64,000 nucleotides of DNA from Geomicrobium halophilum (GCF_014207655.1 NZ_JACHHJ010000004.1:1-64000), one strand, 5' to 3'. Positions 44,821 to 53,684 are shown, counted from the stretch's first letter. Made by a program: numbers and translations. Notes: generated by a model from the letters alone, not told the origin.

Positions 44821-45675
44821 TCATGAACGAGTCATTTCTCTGTGAATCAGATGGTAGACGATCGACCGAATCGGTTCAGCTTCGTTTAGAAGCTGATGTT
44901 TTCCCTTCTCTATCAGAGAGACTTTGGCATTGGGAAACTTTTCTTTAAAAAACCGAAGGTTGTGTTCCCATGCCACCGTTCGATCATCAGTCCCTTGTAA
45001 AATACTAATATTCATTGGATGAGCAGGCAGTTTGCGAAATCTCTCTTCCCATTCAAACATCGCCCGTACCCATGTTAGTGGGATCCGCGAAGATGAAAGT
45101 GGATCTTTCTTTTGTTGCAATAAGAAATCTTGATCTGAGGAGTTTGTCCGGTAACGACGCGAGACATGTTCGATAAAAGCTTGGGCAGCATAATAACCCA
45201 GTTTCGTCTGTTTCCAGGCGCGTGACCGTAGTAACGGTGCGACAAGAATACATTTTTTCCAATCAACGTCTGGTTCAGATAACACATAATGGGCAGCAAC
45301 CCCTCCCCCAGTGCTGTGACCGATGATTACTTGAGGATGGATATGATGTTGTGCTAATCGTGCTAGTGCTTTTTGCAAGGTTAAATGGTAGTCATGGAAA
45401 TTTTCAATACGATATCTTTTTCCACCTGAAATGCCGTGACCTTGAAAATCAACAGCAGTCACGCTATATCCTTGATTGGTCAATGCACGGATAAAAGGAG
45501 CAAGGGAGCCGCTATGATCCATAAATCCGTGTAATAATAAAATTTCCTCCTTGATATGAGAAGGAGCGAAGCGCTGCATAAAGACCGGCACATCATCAAT
45601 GTTTAAATGAAAGCGCTGATAATGGGTATGAAGAGGAAAACGATAATAGTACAAATAATTTTTTAAGCGCTCCAC
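44821..45675 (-). CDS. Alpha/beta hydrolase, lysophospholipase/monoacylglycerol lipase-like
   Basis: A 284-residue serine hydrolase of the Hydrolase_4 group. The oxyanion segment LLLHGFMDHSG, the nucleophile Ser in IIGHSTGGGVAAH, Asp in LQGTDDRTV and His in KGKHQLLNE complete the triad. VDFQGHGISGGKR is typical of monoacylglycerol lipase-like enzymes. No signal peptide, so it acts in the cytoplasm. Substrate inferred from family only. Confidence 0.85.
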   Translation of the reverse strand: MERLKNYLYYYRFPLHTHYQRFHLNIDDVPVFMQRFAPSHIKEEILLLHGFMDHSGSLAPFIRALTNQGYSVTAVDFQGHGISGGKRYRIENFHDYHLTLQKALARLAQHHIHPQVIIGHSTGGGVAAHYVLSEPDVDWKKCILVAPLLRSRAWKQTKLGYYAAQAFIEHVSRRYRTNSSDQDFLLQQKKDPLSSSRIPLTWVRAMFEWEERFRKLPAHPMNISILQGTDDRTVAWEHNLRFFKEKFPNAKVSLIEKGKHQLLNEAEPIRSIVYHLIHREMTRS

Positions 45676-45699
45676 GTTCTCATAGCCTCCTAAATGTTA

Positions 45700-46140
45700 T
45701 CATTTCTTTTCGCTAAAATGTTGTTTATATTCGCCGTAGCCTTCTTTTTCTAACTCATCCACCGGAATAAAACGCATAGCTGCAGAATTGATGCAGTACC
45801 GAAGTCCATTCGGGCCTGGGCCGTCTGGAAATACGTGCCCTAAATGAGAGTCAGCTTCTTTACTTCTTACTTCCGTTCTCCGCATCCCATGACTCGTATC
45901 CAAGTTTTCTTTTACTCCTTGACTAGATAATGGCTTCGTAAAACTTGGCCAACCGCAGCTGGAATCAAACTTTTCATTAGAGGTAAACAAGGCCTGCCCA
46001 GAGACGATATCTACGTATAAGCCTTCCTCAAAGTGGTTCCAATATTCATTCTCAAACGGCCGTTCCGTTGCATCATTTTGTGTCACTTCATATTGCAGCG
46101 GGGTTAGCTGTTCCTTTAGATCTTTTTTATCACTCATCAT
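45700..46140 (-). CDS. msrB: Peptide-methionine (R)-S-oxide reductase MsrB
   Basis: A 146-residue repair enzyme reducing the R isomer of methionine sulfoxide. The catalytic Cys lies in [11 protein letters not shown] near residue 118, with the CGWPSF and [11 protein letters not shown] motifs before it. The zinc-binding CxxC pairs of some MsrB proteins are absent. It begins directly at the msrA stop (TAAATG), so the pair is translationally coupled. Confidence 0.95.
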   Translation of the reverse strand: MMSDKKDLKEQLTPLQYEVTQNDATERPFENEYWNHFEEGLYVDIVSGQALFTSNEKFDSSCGWPSFTKPLSSQGVKENLDTSHGMRRTEVRSKEADSHLGHVFPDGPGPNGLRYCINSAAMRFIPVDELEKEGYGEYKQHFSEKK

Positions 46141-46671
46141 TTAATCACTCCAATACGTTTTAATGAATGCGTCCCGTCCCGATCCCTTTTTATAAAGTTG
46201 ATAATGGAACGGATTTTTTAAATGATAATCCTGGTGGTAATCTTCAGCATCATAAAAGGTCGCCGCCGGGACGATAGGGGTAACAATAGGCTTGTTAAAA
46301 GGGCCATTCTCTTCCAAATCACGACGGGATTCTAAAGCCAGCTGCCGCTGATCTTCATCATGATAAAAGATTGCAGTCTCATAAGATTCCCCGCGATCAT
46401 TAAATTGACCTCCTGGATCCGTCGGGTCAATGTTTTGCCAGAAAATCTTTAATAAACGTTGGTAGCTGACCACTTGGGGATGATAAGTAACTTGTATAGC
46501 TTCAACATGACCCGTCTGATTTGAGCACACCTCTTCATAGGTCGGGTTTTCCGTATCTCCGCCGGTGTAGCCGGATTTCACTTGCAACACACCTTCTTCA
46601 GCTTGAAATGGGCCGACCATACACCAAAAGCACCCGCCAGCAAAGGTGGCGTATCTTTTCGTGTCTTTCAC
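46141..46671 (-). CDS. msrA: Peptide-methionine (S)-S-oxide reductase MsrA
   Basis: A 176-residue enzyme reducing the S isomer of methionine sulfoxide, with the catalytic GGCFWCMVGPFQ near the N-terminus and YEEVCSNQTGHVEAI further on. A GTG start is proposed because AAGGAGG lies eight bases before it; the ATG two codons earlier would be only two bases from the binding site. First gene of msrAB. Confidence 0.94.
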   Translation of the reverse strand: MKDTKRYATFAGGCFWCMVGPFQAEEGVLQVKSGYTGGDTENPTYEEVCSNQTGHVEAIQVTYHPQVVSYQRLLKIFWQNIDPTDPGGQFNDRGESYETAIFYHDEDQRQLALESRRDLEENGPFNKPIVTPIVPAATFYDAEDYHQDYHLKNPFHYQLYKKGSGRDAFIKTYWSD

Positions 46672-46704
46672 GATCATTCCCTCCTTTAAAGTGATATGTG
46701 AAAA

Positions 46705-46729
46705 GTTCCGCCCCTTAAAGAGGCGGAAC
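46705..46729 (-). terminator. Terminator of yfkM
   Basis: GTTCCGCC and GGCGGAAC pair and TTTT follows on the minus strand. It isolates yfkM from msrAB. Confidence 0.85.
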
Positions 46730-46745
46730 GAATTCGTATATCTAG

Positions 46746-47255
46746 TTAGGCCAATTGATTAAGTGATTCTTTTGTGAACGCTGGAAGATCTTCTGGCCAG
46801 CGACTGGTGACGAGATTATGACATACAACGACTTCTTCGTCATGCACCTTGGCTTTTGCATATTCCATATCGACCCGGATGGATTTAAACCCTGTCACAT
46901 TCCGGCCTTCCAATGCTTTTGCTGTGATTAGAAGCTGAGGTCCGTGACAAATAGCAAATACGGGCTTGTTCTCATCCATAAAATGCTTGACGAAGGTCAC
47001 GAAGCGATCGTCAGCCCGAAGTTGGTCTGGTGAAAATCCACCCGGAATAAACAATGCATCAAAATCTTCCGGCTTTACATCGTCAATGGAGACGTCAATC
47101 GGAACGGTTGCTTCGTTTTGTTTACCAGTAACACTTTTTCCAGATTCTTTCTCAATCACTGTAAGTTCATGACCAGCGTTTTTAAAGTCTTCCGCTGGTT
47201 TTGTATACTCAACATCCTCAAACAGATCTGTAAGTACAACTGCGATCTGACTCAC
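46746..47255 (-). CDS. yfkM: DJ-1/PfpI family protein YfkM (general stress protein 18)
   Basis: A 169-residue DJ-1/PfpI-fold protein with the nucleophile-elbow Cys in FAICHGPQLL and the conserved LFIPGGFSPD upstream. Sequence pattern matches B. subtilis YfkM along its length. Family members act as glyoxalase or deglycase enzymes or as proteases; the activity here is not settled. B. subtilis yfkM is sigma-B controlled. Confidence 0.92.
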   Translation of the reverse strand: MSQIAVVLTDLFEDVEYTKPAEDFKNAGHELTVIEKESGKSVTGKQNEATVPIDVSIDDVKPEDFDALFIPGGFSPDQLRADDRFVTFVKHFMDENKPVFAICHGPQLLITAKALEGRNVTGFKSIRVDMEYAKAKVHDEEVVVCHNLVTSRWPEDLPAFTKESLNQLA

Positions 47256-47330
47256 CTATCATCACTCCTTATCTGCAGGGTTTTCGGTTATAGGTGTTCC
47301 CCATTTACACAAGAGGCAAACATAAGATTT

Positions 47331-47933
47331 TTATTTCCGGTTATAATCTGCTTTAATCTCTCCCCAAGCTTTCGTATTCCATTTCAACAATGGTACCCTC
47401 AGTTCATGGTTTCTGATCCACTGCTCTGCCCAGTCGATGGCCCTCCATATCTCTTCTGTTGTTTGATCTCTCACAAGTGTTGCGTTCGCCTTCTTCTTTT
47501 TGACCCATCCAATGGCTGTTTGTGAATCAGAATAAATAGGCAATTCCATCTCCTCTTGCTTTTGCCAGGCTAATGCATGGACAATCGCGAGAAACTCCCC
47601 CATGTTGTTCGTCCCTTTCGGAAAAGGCTGCACTTCAAACAGTATTTTTCCATCTTTCGTATACACCCCTTTATACTCGACAGGACCGGGATTCCCATGA
47701 GTGCCCGCATCTACAGAGATGCTTTCTTCTATGTAAGCGCCCGTCTGCTTTTTCGGAAAGCGATCCCCGTCCGCTTCTCCTGAATTGTACGCCTGTTCTG
47801 CTTCTTCCTTCGTTTTGAAGGATTTAAAACGGGCACCCTTATACCCGCTCACTTGTTGTTGGCACTCCGCCCAAGTTCGATAAACCCCCGGTTTACGTCC
47901 TTTCCATACTACATAAAATTTATTTTTAGCCAT
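47331..47933 (-). CDS. Ribonuclease H family protein with viroplasmin N-terminal domain
   Basis: A 200-residue RNase HI. The N-terminal 50 residues (KFYVVWKGRKPGVYRTW through FKSFKTKEEAEQAY) are a caulimovirus viroplasmin domain that binds RNA-DNA hybrids. The catalytic DEDD set is in SVDAGTHGNPG, NMGEFLAIVHAL, YSDSQTAIGW and the C-terminal EIKADYNRK Asp. The ATG at 47933 follows GGGGAGG, preferred to the longer frame. Confidence 0.9.
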   Translation of the reverse strand: MAKNKFYVVWKGRKPGVYRTWAECQQQVSGYKGARFKSFKTKEEAEQAYNSGEADGDRFPKKQTGAYIEESISVDAGTHGNPGPVEYKGVYTKDGKILFEVQPFPKGTNNMGEFLAIVHALAWQKQEEMELPIYSDSQTAIGWVKKKKANATLVRDQTTEEIWRAIDWAEQWIRNHELRVPLLKWNTKAWGEIKADYNRK

Positions 47934-47991
47934 CTTAACCTCCCCGCTCATTCTACACGTTAACATCGTTTGAACATTGCTATCGTATAAC

Positions 47992-48027
47992 AAAAAAGAG
48001 CCCGTGACTACATCACAGGCTCCTTCT
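47992..48027. terminator. Hairpin between the lipoprotein and RNase H genes
   Basis: GAGCC-GTGA pairs with TCAC-GGCTC with one mismatch; an A-run lies on the left and TCCTTCTT on the right. On the minus strand a T6 run follows, serving the lipoprotein gene at 48048. Confidence 0.8.
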
Positions 48028-48047
48028 TCATGCTTGTTTATCGTAAT

Positions 48048-48275
48048 TTAAGCACCGTTTTCCATGTCATCATCTTCTGGGTCCATATCATCCATATCAT
48101 CTTGCATACCATCTTCTTGTTGCATGTCATCTTCTTGTTGCATATCTCCACCGCCGTTTCCGCCGCCATCCTGGCCACCATTTTGGCCGCCATCTTGGCC
48201 ACCGCCATTACATGCTCCTAACATCCCAACTGCTAGTACTCCTGATAAAACTCCATACAATAATTTCTTATTCAT
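48048..48275 (-). CDS. Small Gly-rich, Met/Asp-rich lipoprotein
   Basis: A 75-residue lipoprotein: signal ending in LGAC (Cys22), then a Gly/Gln/Asn segment, then an acidic Met-rich tail built of DDMQQED and DDMDDMD units. The binding site AAGGAGG precedes the ATG. The Met/Asp tail could bind metal such as copper, or simply be a disordered wall-spanning spacer; both are speculation. Confidence 0.75.
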   Translation of the reverse strand: MNKKLLYGVLSGVLAVGMLGACNGGGQDGGQNGGQDGGGNGGGDMQQEDDMQQEDGMQDDMDDMDPEDDDMENGA

Positions 48276-48478
48276 TTGATTTTCCTCCTTAAAAATATGC
48301 TTGGTGTTTCTACTAACTTGCCTAATAGTGATTTTTCCTCATAAATGGATTGCTATACCATAAAAAGTGTTTTCTCATACTTTTACATGTTTTTTATAAC
48401 ATCACGTTCGAATAAAAAAACACGTCGACCATTATTGAGATCATAAAAAAGAAGCCGGAGACCTTATTCTCTCGACTT

Positions 48479-48712
48479 CTAGGATTTTTCAGGCTGTTTC
48501 TTCGGGGAAAACATTCGATCAATCATACTGTATATAAAGAAAAGCACCAGGGAAACAAATGTAAACCCTAGATAGAAGCGCACAACCCAATTGCGTCCCA
48601 CCTCGAGGATTTCGTTCGTCACGACTCCACTGCCAACTGCTACGAGGATAATAATAAAAGCAATCAGACATTCCAGCTTACGGCTTTGGATTAGTGTGAT
48701 GATTTCTTTCAC
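48479..48712 (-). CDS. Small two-helix membrane protein
   Basis: A 77-residue protein with two membrane helices (about 13-35 and 46-66), short loop and a charged C-terminus. No family recognised with confidence. A hairpin with GAAGCCGGAG and CTCTCGACTTC lies just after the stop codon and probably ends the transcript. Confidence 0.65.
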   Translation of the reverse strand: MKEIITLIQSRKLECLIAFIIILVAVGSGVVTNEILEVGRNWVVRFYLGFTFVSLVLFFIYSMIDRMFSPKKQPEKS

Positions 48713-48855
48713 GGTAAAGCCCCCTCTCTATTTCTTCGGTATTCTTTAGTATATCACAAGCGAAGGGGTTTCATTGTAATTCATTCGCGTGCAATCTTAT
48801 CCCTCTTTTTATACAATGTGTATGAAGTCAAGTTTCGGAACAAGGAGGAAATACC

Positions 48856-49845
48856 ATGATATTTGTGGACAATAGTAACATTACCGATCCTAGCGTGAAC
48901 CTCGCCATTGAAGAATATATTCTCACCCATTTCAGGAAAGCGGATATGTATCTGCTGTTTTATGTCAATGAGCCCTCCATTATTATCGGAAAGAACCAGA
49001 ACACCATTGAAGAGATTAACACCGATTATGTTGAAAAAAATAATATTCATGTCGTTCGCCGTTTATCCGGAGGCGGTGCGGTTTATCATGATTTAGGGAA
49101 CCTAAACTTTAGTTTTATCAGCAAAGATGACGGGAATAGCTTTAACGACTTCCGTAAATTTACTGAGCCTGTCGTCAAAGCTTTGCAGCAAATGGGCGTC
49201 CCGGCAGAAATGAGCGGTAGAAATGATTTACAAGCCGATGGATACAAAATCTCCGGAAATGCCCAATTTGCTACCGGCGGGCGTATGTTTAGCCATGGTA
49301 CACTTATGTTGGATTCAGAATTGGAAAATGTGGTTTCTGCATTAAATGTCAGTGATGAAAAAATCCGTTCCAAAGGAATTAAATCCATACGCAGCCGTGT
49401 AGCCAATATTAATGATTTCCTCAAAGAACCGTTGCATATGGAAAACTTTAAAGAAACATTACTCAATTATATCTTCGAAGGGGATTCCAATTTTGAACGT
49501 TACACTCTTTCCGATGCGGATTGGGAGGAGATCATGAAAATCTCGGAAAATCGATATCGAAACTGGGACTGGAATTATGGAAAATCCCCAAAATATGACA
49601 TAAGAAAATCAAAAAAATTCTCAGCTGGTTTGGTTGATTTTCGTTTTAAAGTGAAGAAAGGAATCATATCGAACACAACAATTTACGGTGATTTCTTTGG
49701 TACGGGCAATGTTGATGATATTGAAAAACGACTGGATGGAACAAGGTACGAACCTGAAGCTCTCCAGCAAGCGTTGGAGGATGTAGATATAGAAACATAT
49801 TTTGGGCCTATTTCAAAAGAAGATATTCTCGATCTGCTGTATTAA
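48856..49845 (+). CDS. lplA: Lipoate-protein ligase
   Basis: A 329-residue enzyme that activates lipoate with ATP and transfers it to E2 or GcvH domains. RRLSGGGAVYHDLGNLNFSF is the lipoyl-AMP loop, and the catalytic Lys lies in ADGYKISGNAQ. The C-terminal accessory domain of about 75 residues makes it the LplA/LplJ type. AAGGAGG precedes the ATG. The following ureohydrolase gene begins 19 bases later. Confidence 0.93.
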   Translation: MIFVDNSNITDPSVNLAIEEYILTHFRKADMYLLFYVNEPSIIIGKNQNTIEEINTDYVEKNNIHVVRRLSGGGAVYHDLGNLNFSFISKDDGNSFNDFRKFTEPVVKALQQMGVPAEMSGRNDLQADGYKISGNAQFATGGRMFSHGTLMLDSELENVVSALNVSDEKIRSKGIKSIRSRVANINDFLKEPLHMENFKETLLNYIFEGDSNFERYTLSDADWEEIMKISENRYRNWDWNYGKSPKYDIRKSKKFSAGLVDFRFKVKKGIISNTTIYGDFFGTGNVDDIEKRLDGTRYEPEALQQALEDVDIETYFGPISKEDILDLLY

Positions 49846-49864
49846 TGCGTGAGGAGGAAATGTT

Positions 49865-50815
49865 ATGAAAGAGTACGTATATGGAAAGACCCCCTGTTTC
49901 CTGGAATCTACGTGGGCTGTCGATAAAAACCCACGTGGAGCAGATGTCCTTGTTTATGGTGTCCCTTGGGAAGGCGGAGTGACCTGGGGAGATTACACCG
50001 GAGTTGAACTTGGTCCCAAATCCATGCGGCTAGCCTCCGCACGCTACAGCGGTTACCTTCCAGAACTTGATCATATTGACGTATTTGAACATCTCAAACT
50101 CGCCGATATGGGAGATGTGGATGTGATCCCTGCTGAAATTGATAATACGATGAAGCGCATTACTTCCTTTTCCGCACAAGTGTGGGGAAGCGGCAAGTTT
50201 CCAGTAGCCCTTGGCGGTGACCATAGCATTACGTATCCAATTTTAAAAGCTTGGAGTGATGAGAATCCAAGTAAGCGGCTAGGCATCATTCACCTGGATG
50301 CCCATTACGATAATATGCCTCATTTTCAAGGGGACAAGTATGCCCGGAATACCCCGTTCGCACGACTCTATGAGCTTGACGGCGTCCGAAATGAAAGCCT
50401 CTTGCATGTAGGTATTCATGGGCCGCGTAATAAGCCAGAAAGCGGACGCTATGCACAAGAAGCTGGCGCAAAAACATTAACGATTAATGACATCCGCGAA
50501 GGCGGCGATCTACGGACACTTGCCAACGACATTTATGAACAGGCAAGCGAAGGAACGGATGCTGTATATTTATCCGTCTGCAGCGATGTTCTCGATCACG
50601 CATTTAACCCGGGAGGACCCGTTGACGCCAATGGTTTATCTTCATATGAATTGTTAACGCTGATTTACGAATTTGGGAAACGCGGATTGTGTGGAATGGA
50701 CTTCGTTGAAGTTTATCCCCAGCAAGATGCGACCGACTTCTCCTCCCACCTCGCTTCTACAGTAATCTTATACGTGCTTGCAGGACACGCACGTCGTGAT
50801 TCTACAAGCACCTAA
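49865..50815 (+). CDS. Ureohydrolase superfamily protein (agmatinase-like) with altered metal site
   Basis: A 316-residue arginase/agmatinase-fold protein. Metal ligands include His in LGGDHSITY and the Asp-His-Asp set in HLDAHYDN. The third motif, normally S-x-D-x-D-x-x-D, reads SVCSDVLDHAFNPGG, so the first of the two bridging Asp residues is Cys. The change is embedded in a well-preserved motif, so it looks like a subfamily trait rather than decay. Substrate is unknown; agmatine, formiminoglutamate or guanidine derivatives are all possible. Probably cotranscribed with lplA. Confidence 0.85.
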   Translation: MKEYVYGKTPCFLESTWAVDKNPRGADVLVYGVPWEGGVTWGDYTGVELGPKSMRLASARYSGYLPELDHIDVFEHLKLADMGDVDVIPAEIDNTMKRITSFSAQVWGSGKFPVALGGDHSITYPILKAWSDENPSKRLGIIHLDAHYDNMPHFQGDKYARNTPFARLYELDGVRNESLLHVGIHGPRNKPESGRYAQEAGAKTLTINDIREGGDLRTLANDIYEQASEGTDAVYLSVCSDVLDHAFNPGGPVDANGLSSYELLTLIYEFGKRGLCGMDFVEVYPQQDATDFSSHLASTVILYVLAGHARRDSTST

Positions 50816-50838
50816 AATCGGGGAGCCCCCGGTTTTTT
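50815..50838 (+). terminator. Terminator of lplA-ureohydrolase
   Basis: AATCGGGG and CCCCGGTT form a short GC-rich stem followed by T6, immediately after the stop codon. Confidence 0.88.
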
Positions 50839-50852
50839 ATTCTTTTACAAGC

Positions 50853-50973
50853 GTGTTCAAAAAAGAGAACAAAAAGAGCCGAGTATGTCAGGAAGACGTG
50901 GCTTCGAGCATCCTTCTTGCACGACGAAGAGATACGACGACTATTTTTCCCGGACGTTTTGAACATCCTCTTT
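50853..50973 (+). repeat. Best-preserved copy of the TGTTCAAAA dispersed repeat
   Basis: 121 bases beginning GTGTTCAAAAAAGAGAACAA and ending CCGGACGTTTTGAACATCCT. The ends carry the imperfect inverted repeat TGTTCAAAA and TTTTGAACA. Related copies or fragments are at 9416, 27672, 33835 and 39489. Confidence 0.75.
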
Positions 50974-51093
50974 AAGAAAATGAACGCTGGTATGATGTAG
51001 TATAATAAAAAAACCAAGCATATTCATAGCGCATGACTCAATATGATATTGAAATGACTATAAGTATTCATCTTCATTATGGAAAGGGCGAAA

Positions 51094-52221
51094 ATGGATA
51101 TGACAAAGGAACAGGCCTGGACCATTGGGCGAGCGATTATTGTGATCAGCAGTACCATCCTGATCTTTTGGCTTGTAGCCTATTTATTTACACTTACCTA
51201 CCCATTCGTAATTGCTGCGATCATTGCCTGGAGTCTCTCGCCACTACTGAAATACTTGAAAATAAAACTGAGGTTTCCTTCCAGCTTAGCTTCATTAACA
51301 GCACTGCTCGTTGGCATCTCCTTATTAGGGGGGATCATTACCGGCCTTACATTCCTCATTATTTACGGAGTTCAACAACTGGCTTTACATTTGCCTGAGT
51401 GGATTGAACAGGGAGCTGCCCAGTTACAACTCACTTTCAATCAGACGATTTGGCCATTATGGACGGAAATGACCGGACTTTTAAATAACCTCTCTGCAGA
51501 CCAGCAGCAAACGATGCAACAAGGGATCACCCAACTCGGGAATCAATTAGGAAATATTTTAGGAAATCTTGGGACAGCCATTGCCGATGGCTTGGGGAAT
51601 TTTTTCTCGGCCATCCCAACATTTCTGATCGCCACCATTTTTGTGCTCCTCGCTGTATACTTTATCGGCAAAGATATAGGGTCGATTAAGATAGGGATCC
51701 AAAAACGCATTCCTACATTTATACAGGCAAAATTCGTATTGTTCATTCATGAAGTTCGTGTTCGGGTGTTCGGGTTTGTACGTGCCCAGTTTATCTTAAT
51801 GTTTATCACGTCGATTCTCGTCTATATCGGGTTACTAATATTAGGCACTGAAAACGCCCTTATGATGGCTATTATTACTGGGCTTGCAGAGATTATCCCC
51901 TATTTAGGGACAGGAACCATCCTGATCCCATGGGCGATTTACAGTTTTATTACCGGTGAAATCTTTATGGGTGTTGCATTAACCATTCTCTATATCGTGG
52001 TGGTCATCGTCCGTCAAAGTTTAGAACCGAAGGTGTTATCCGTAAGTATGAACTTGAATGCGATTGGTGTTTTATTTTCCTTATTTGTCGGATTACAACT
52101 CTTTGGAGTCGTTGGTCTAATCATCGGGCCTGCACTTCTTGTGGTTCTAACGATTCTCAATGATATTGGGGTAGTCGCGGATATTGAAGAGTTTATTTAT
52201 AATGGTTTAAAAAAGGAGTGA
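51094..52221 (+). CDS. ytvI: AI-2E family transporter, sporulation membrane protein YtvI-like
   Basis: A 375-residue membrane protein with about eight helices: a pair near 10-55, one near 60-85, then a soluble amphipathic region (about 90-155) and a C-terminal block with ITGLAEIIPYLGTGTILIPWA, the hallmark of the AI-2E transporter family. Overall size and the QQLALHLPEW segment resemble the spore-associated YtvI group. The start is uncertain: ATGs at 51079, 51094 and 51100 are in frame, and AAAGGG at 51083 best suits the latter two. Confidence 0.75.
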   Translation: MDMTKEQAWTIGRAIIVISSTILIFWLVAYLFTLTYPFVIAAIIAWSLSPLLKYLKIKLRFPSSLASLTALLVGISLLGGIITGLTFLIIYGVQQLALHLPEWIEQGAAQLQLTFNQTIWPLWTEMTGLLNNLSADQQQTMQQGITQLGNQLGNILGNLGTAIADGLGNFFSAIPTFLIATIFVLLAVYFIGKDIGSIKIGIQKRIPTFIQAKFVLFIHEVRVRVFGFVRAQFILMFITSILVYIGLLILGTENALMMAIITGLAEIIPYLGTGTILIPWAIYSFITGEIFMGVALTILYIVVVIVRQSLEPKVLSVSMNLNAIGVLFSLFVGLQLFGVVGLIIGPALLVVLTILNDIGVVADIEEFIYNGLKKE

Positions 52222-52456
52222 CAGCACTTACTTTTACGATTTGCATTTGCTCACCACTTCCCCTTTTTTCCATTAAATGCGATTTTATTACAATTAGATG
52301 TTCATATTTTCGTTAGATTTCCTTTATTACAGAAATATTTCAGTTGATTTAAAAACCCTGAAATCTCCTTGTTTTCCTTCACATTGGTTGCTAGGATGCT
52401 ATTAGTTGTTCAAACGGACACTAACTATTCTTACCAATAGAGGAGGCGTTTGCTAG

Positions 52457-53551
52457 ATGTTAAAAATGCAAACACCAAATAGGGTTAAACAATATGGTTT
52501 ATCCGCTCTTACTGCTGGTTTTGTTTTCATTGCCGCACCGGCAATTTCAGATGCCAGCGGATTCGGAAGCGAGCTATTAACCGATGGCATAGAAAACAAT
52601 CACGTCGAGAAGCTTCAAGACTTACTTATTGAAGAAGGGCACCTGAATAAAGATTCTGCAAATGGCGTTTATAACGAAGCCACTGCTGATGCTGTCACCG
52701 ATTACCAAGATGAGAACGATTTGCTCGTTGACGGTATGGCAGGTGTCCAAACACTCGGTGCATTGAAAGTGCTTGGAGAAGGCGATGAGAATGCACTCGT
52801 TACAGATTTACAGGAAACTCTACAAGATTCCGGCTATTATAACGATTCTGCAGATGGATACTTCGATTCTAAAACCACCGACGCGGTGACGTCTTTCCAA
52901 ACAGATGCTGACATTGCTGTAGACGGCCTTGCAGGTCCTGAAACATTCGGTGCACTCTACTATGGTCCTTCAAAAGCTACGAAAGAAGAAGCAAAAGATG
53001 AAGAGCCTGTTGAAGAGAAACCGGTAGAAGAAGAACCAGTAGAAGAGGAAGCCGTTGAGGAAGAAACTACTGAGGAAGAGCCGGTAGAAGAGGAAGCGGT
53101 TGAAGAAGAAACTACTGAGGAAGAGCCAGTAGAAGAGGAAGCCGTTGAAGAAGAGGCTGCTGAGGAAGAGCCAGTAGAAGAAGAAGCTACTGAAGAAGAA
53201 ACAAGTGAAGAAACTGCTTCTGCTGAAACGACAACATCTACTGAGTCAGACAGCCCTGAAGGAGAAACGTACCAAATGGAAGCAACAGCATACACAGCTA
53301 ATTGCACAGGTTGCTCTGGCATAACAGCTACTGGCATAGACCTTAACAATAACCGTGACAAAAACGTTGTTGCTGTTGACCCTAACGTCATCCCACTCGG
53401 TTCAACGGTACATGTTGAAGGATATGGCGAAGCAGTAGCCGGCGATACTGGTGGTGACATTAACGGCGAAAGAATTGATCTTCATGTTCCAACACATGAT
53501 GAAGCAATTAACTTCGGACGTCAGGATGTTGAAGTAACCGTACTCGATTAA
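52457..53551 (+). CDS. Secreted peptidoglycan-binding protein with 3D domain
   Basis: A 364-residue wall protein. Signal peptide about 1-33; two PG_binding_1 domains (about 43-105 and 110-165, with the DGMAGVQTLGAL and DGLAGPETFGAL turns); an acidic linker of Pro-Val-Glu/Thr-Glu repeats (about 175-255); and a C-terminal 3D domain (about 275-364) whose three Asp residues lie in VAVDPNVIPLG, VAGDTGGD and RIDLHV. 3D proteins such as YocH and stationary-phase Sps cleave peptidoglycan glycan strands. The repetitive linker may vary in length between strains. Confidence 0.9.
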   Translation: MLKMQTPNRVKQYGLSALTAGFVFIAAPAISDASGFGSELLTDGIENNHVEKLQDLLIEEGHLNKDSANGVYNEATADAVTDYQDENDLLVDGMAGVQTLGALKVLGEGDENALVTDLQETLQDSGYYNDSADGYFDSKTTDAVTSFQTDADIAVDGLAGPETFGALYYGPSKATKEEAKDEEPVEEKPVEEEPVEEEAVEEETTEEEPVEEEAVEEETTEEEPVEEEAVEEEAAEEEPVEEEATEEETSEETASAETTTSTESDSPEGETYQMEATAYTANCTGCSGITATGIDLNNNRDKNVVAVDPNVIPLGSTVHVEGYGEAVAGDTGGDINGERIDLHVPTHDEAINFGRQDVEVTVLD

Positions 53552-53561
53552 TTAAATAACT

Positions 53562-53593
53562 AAAGCCCCTGCTGTCGATAGCAGGGGCTTTTT
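53562..53593 (+). terminator. Terminator of the 3D-domain protein gene
   Basis: AAAGCCCCTGCT pairs perfectly with AGCAGGGGCTTT around a six-base loop, followed by a T-run. Confidence 0.94.
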
Positions 53594-53665
53594 GTGTACA
53601 AAGTGCTCACATATACATACGATTATTGTGGCATTTATAAGCCCAAAGAGTGCACGAAATGGATC

Positions 53666-53684
53666 AATATTGTTTGACAATATT
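53666..53684. promoter_or_regulatory. Perfect 19-bp palindrome upstream of the peptide gene
   Basis: AATATTGT-TTG-ACAATATT is a perfect inverted repeat with three-base centre; it overlaps a TTGACA sequence. It may be an operator for another regulator or a hairpin. Confidence 0.5.

Noticed and set aside
52960-53460. 166-residue Ser/Thr/Val-rich minus-strand ORF
   Set aside because: It is antisense to the acidic repeat linker of the 3D-domain protein; GAA/GAG-rich codons create a long open frame on the other strand. No binding site.
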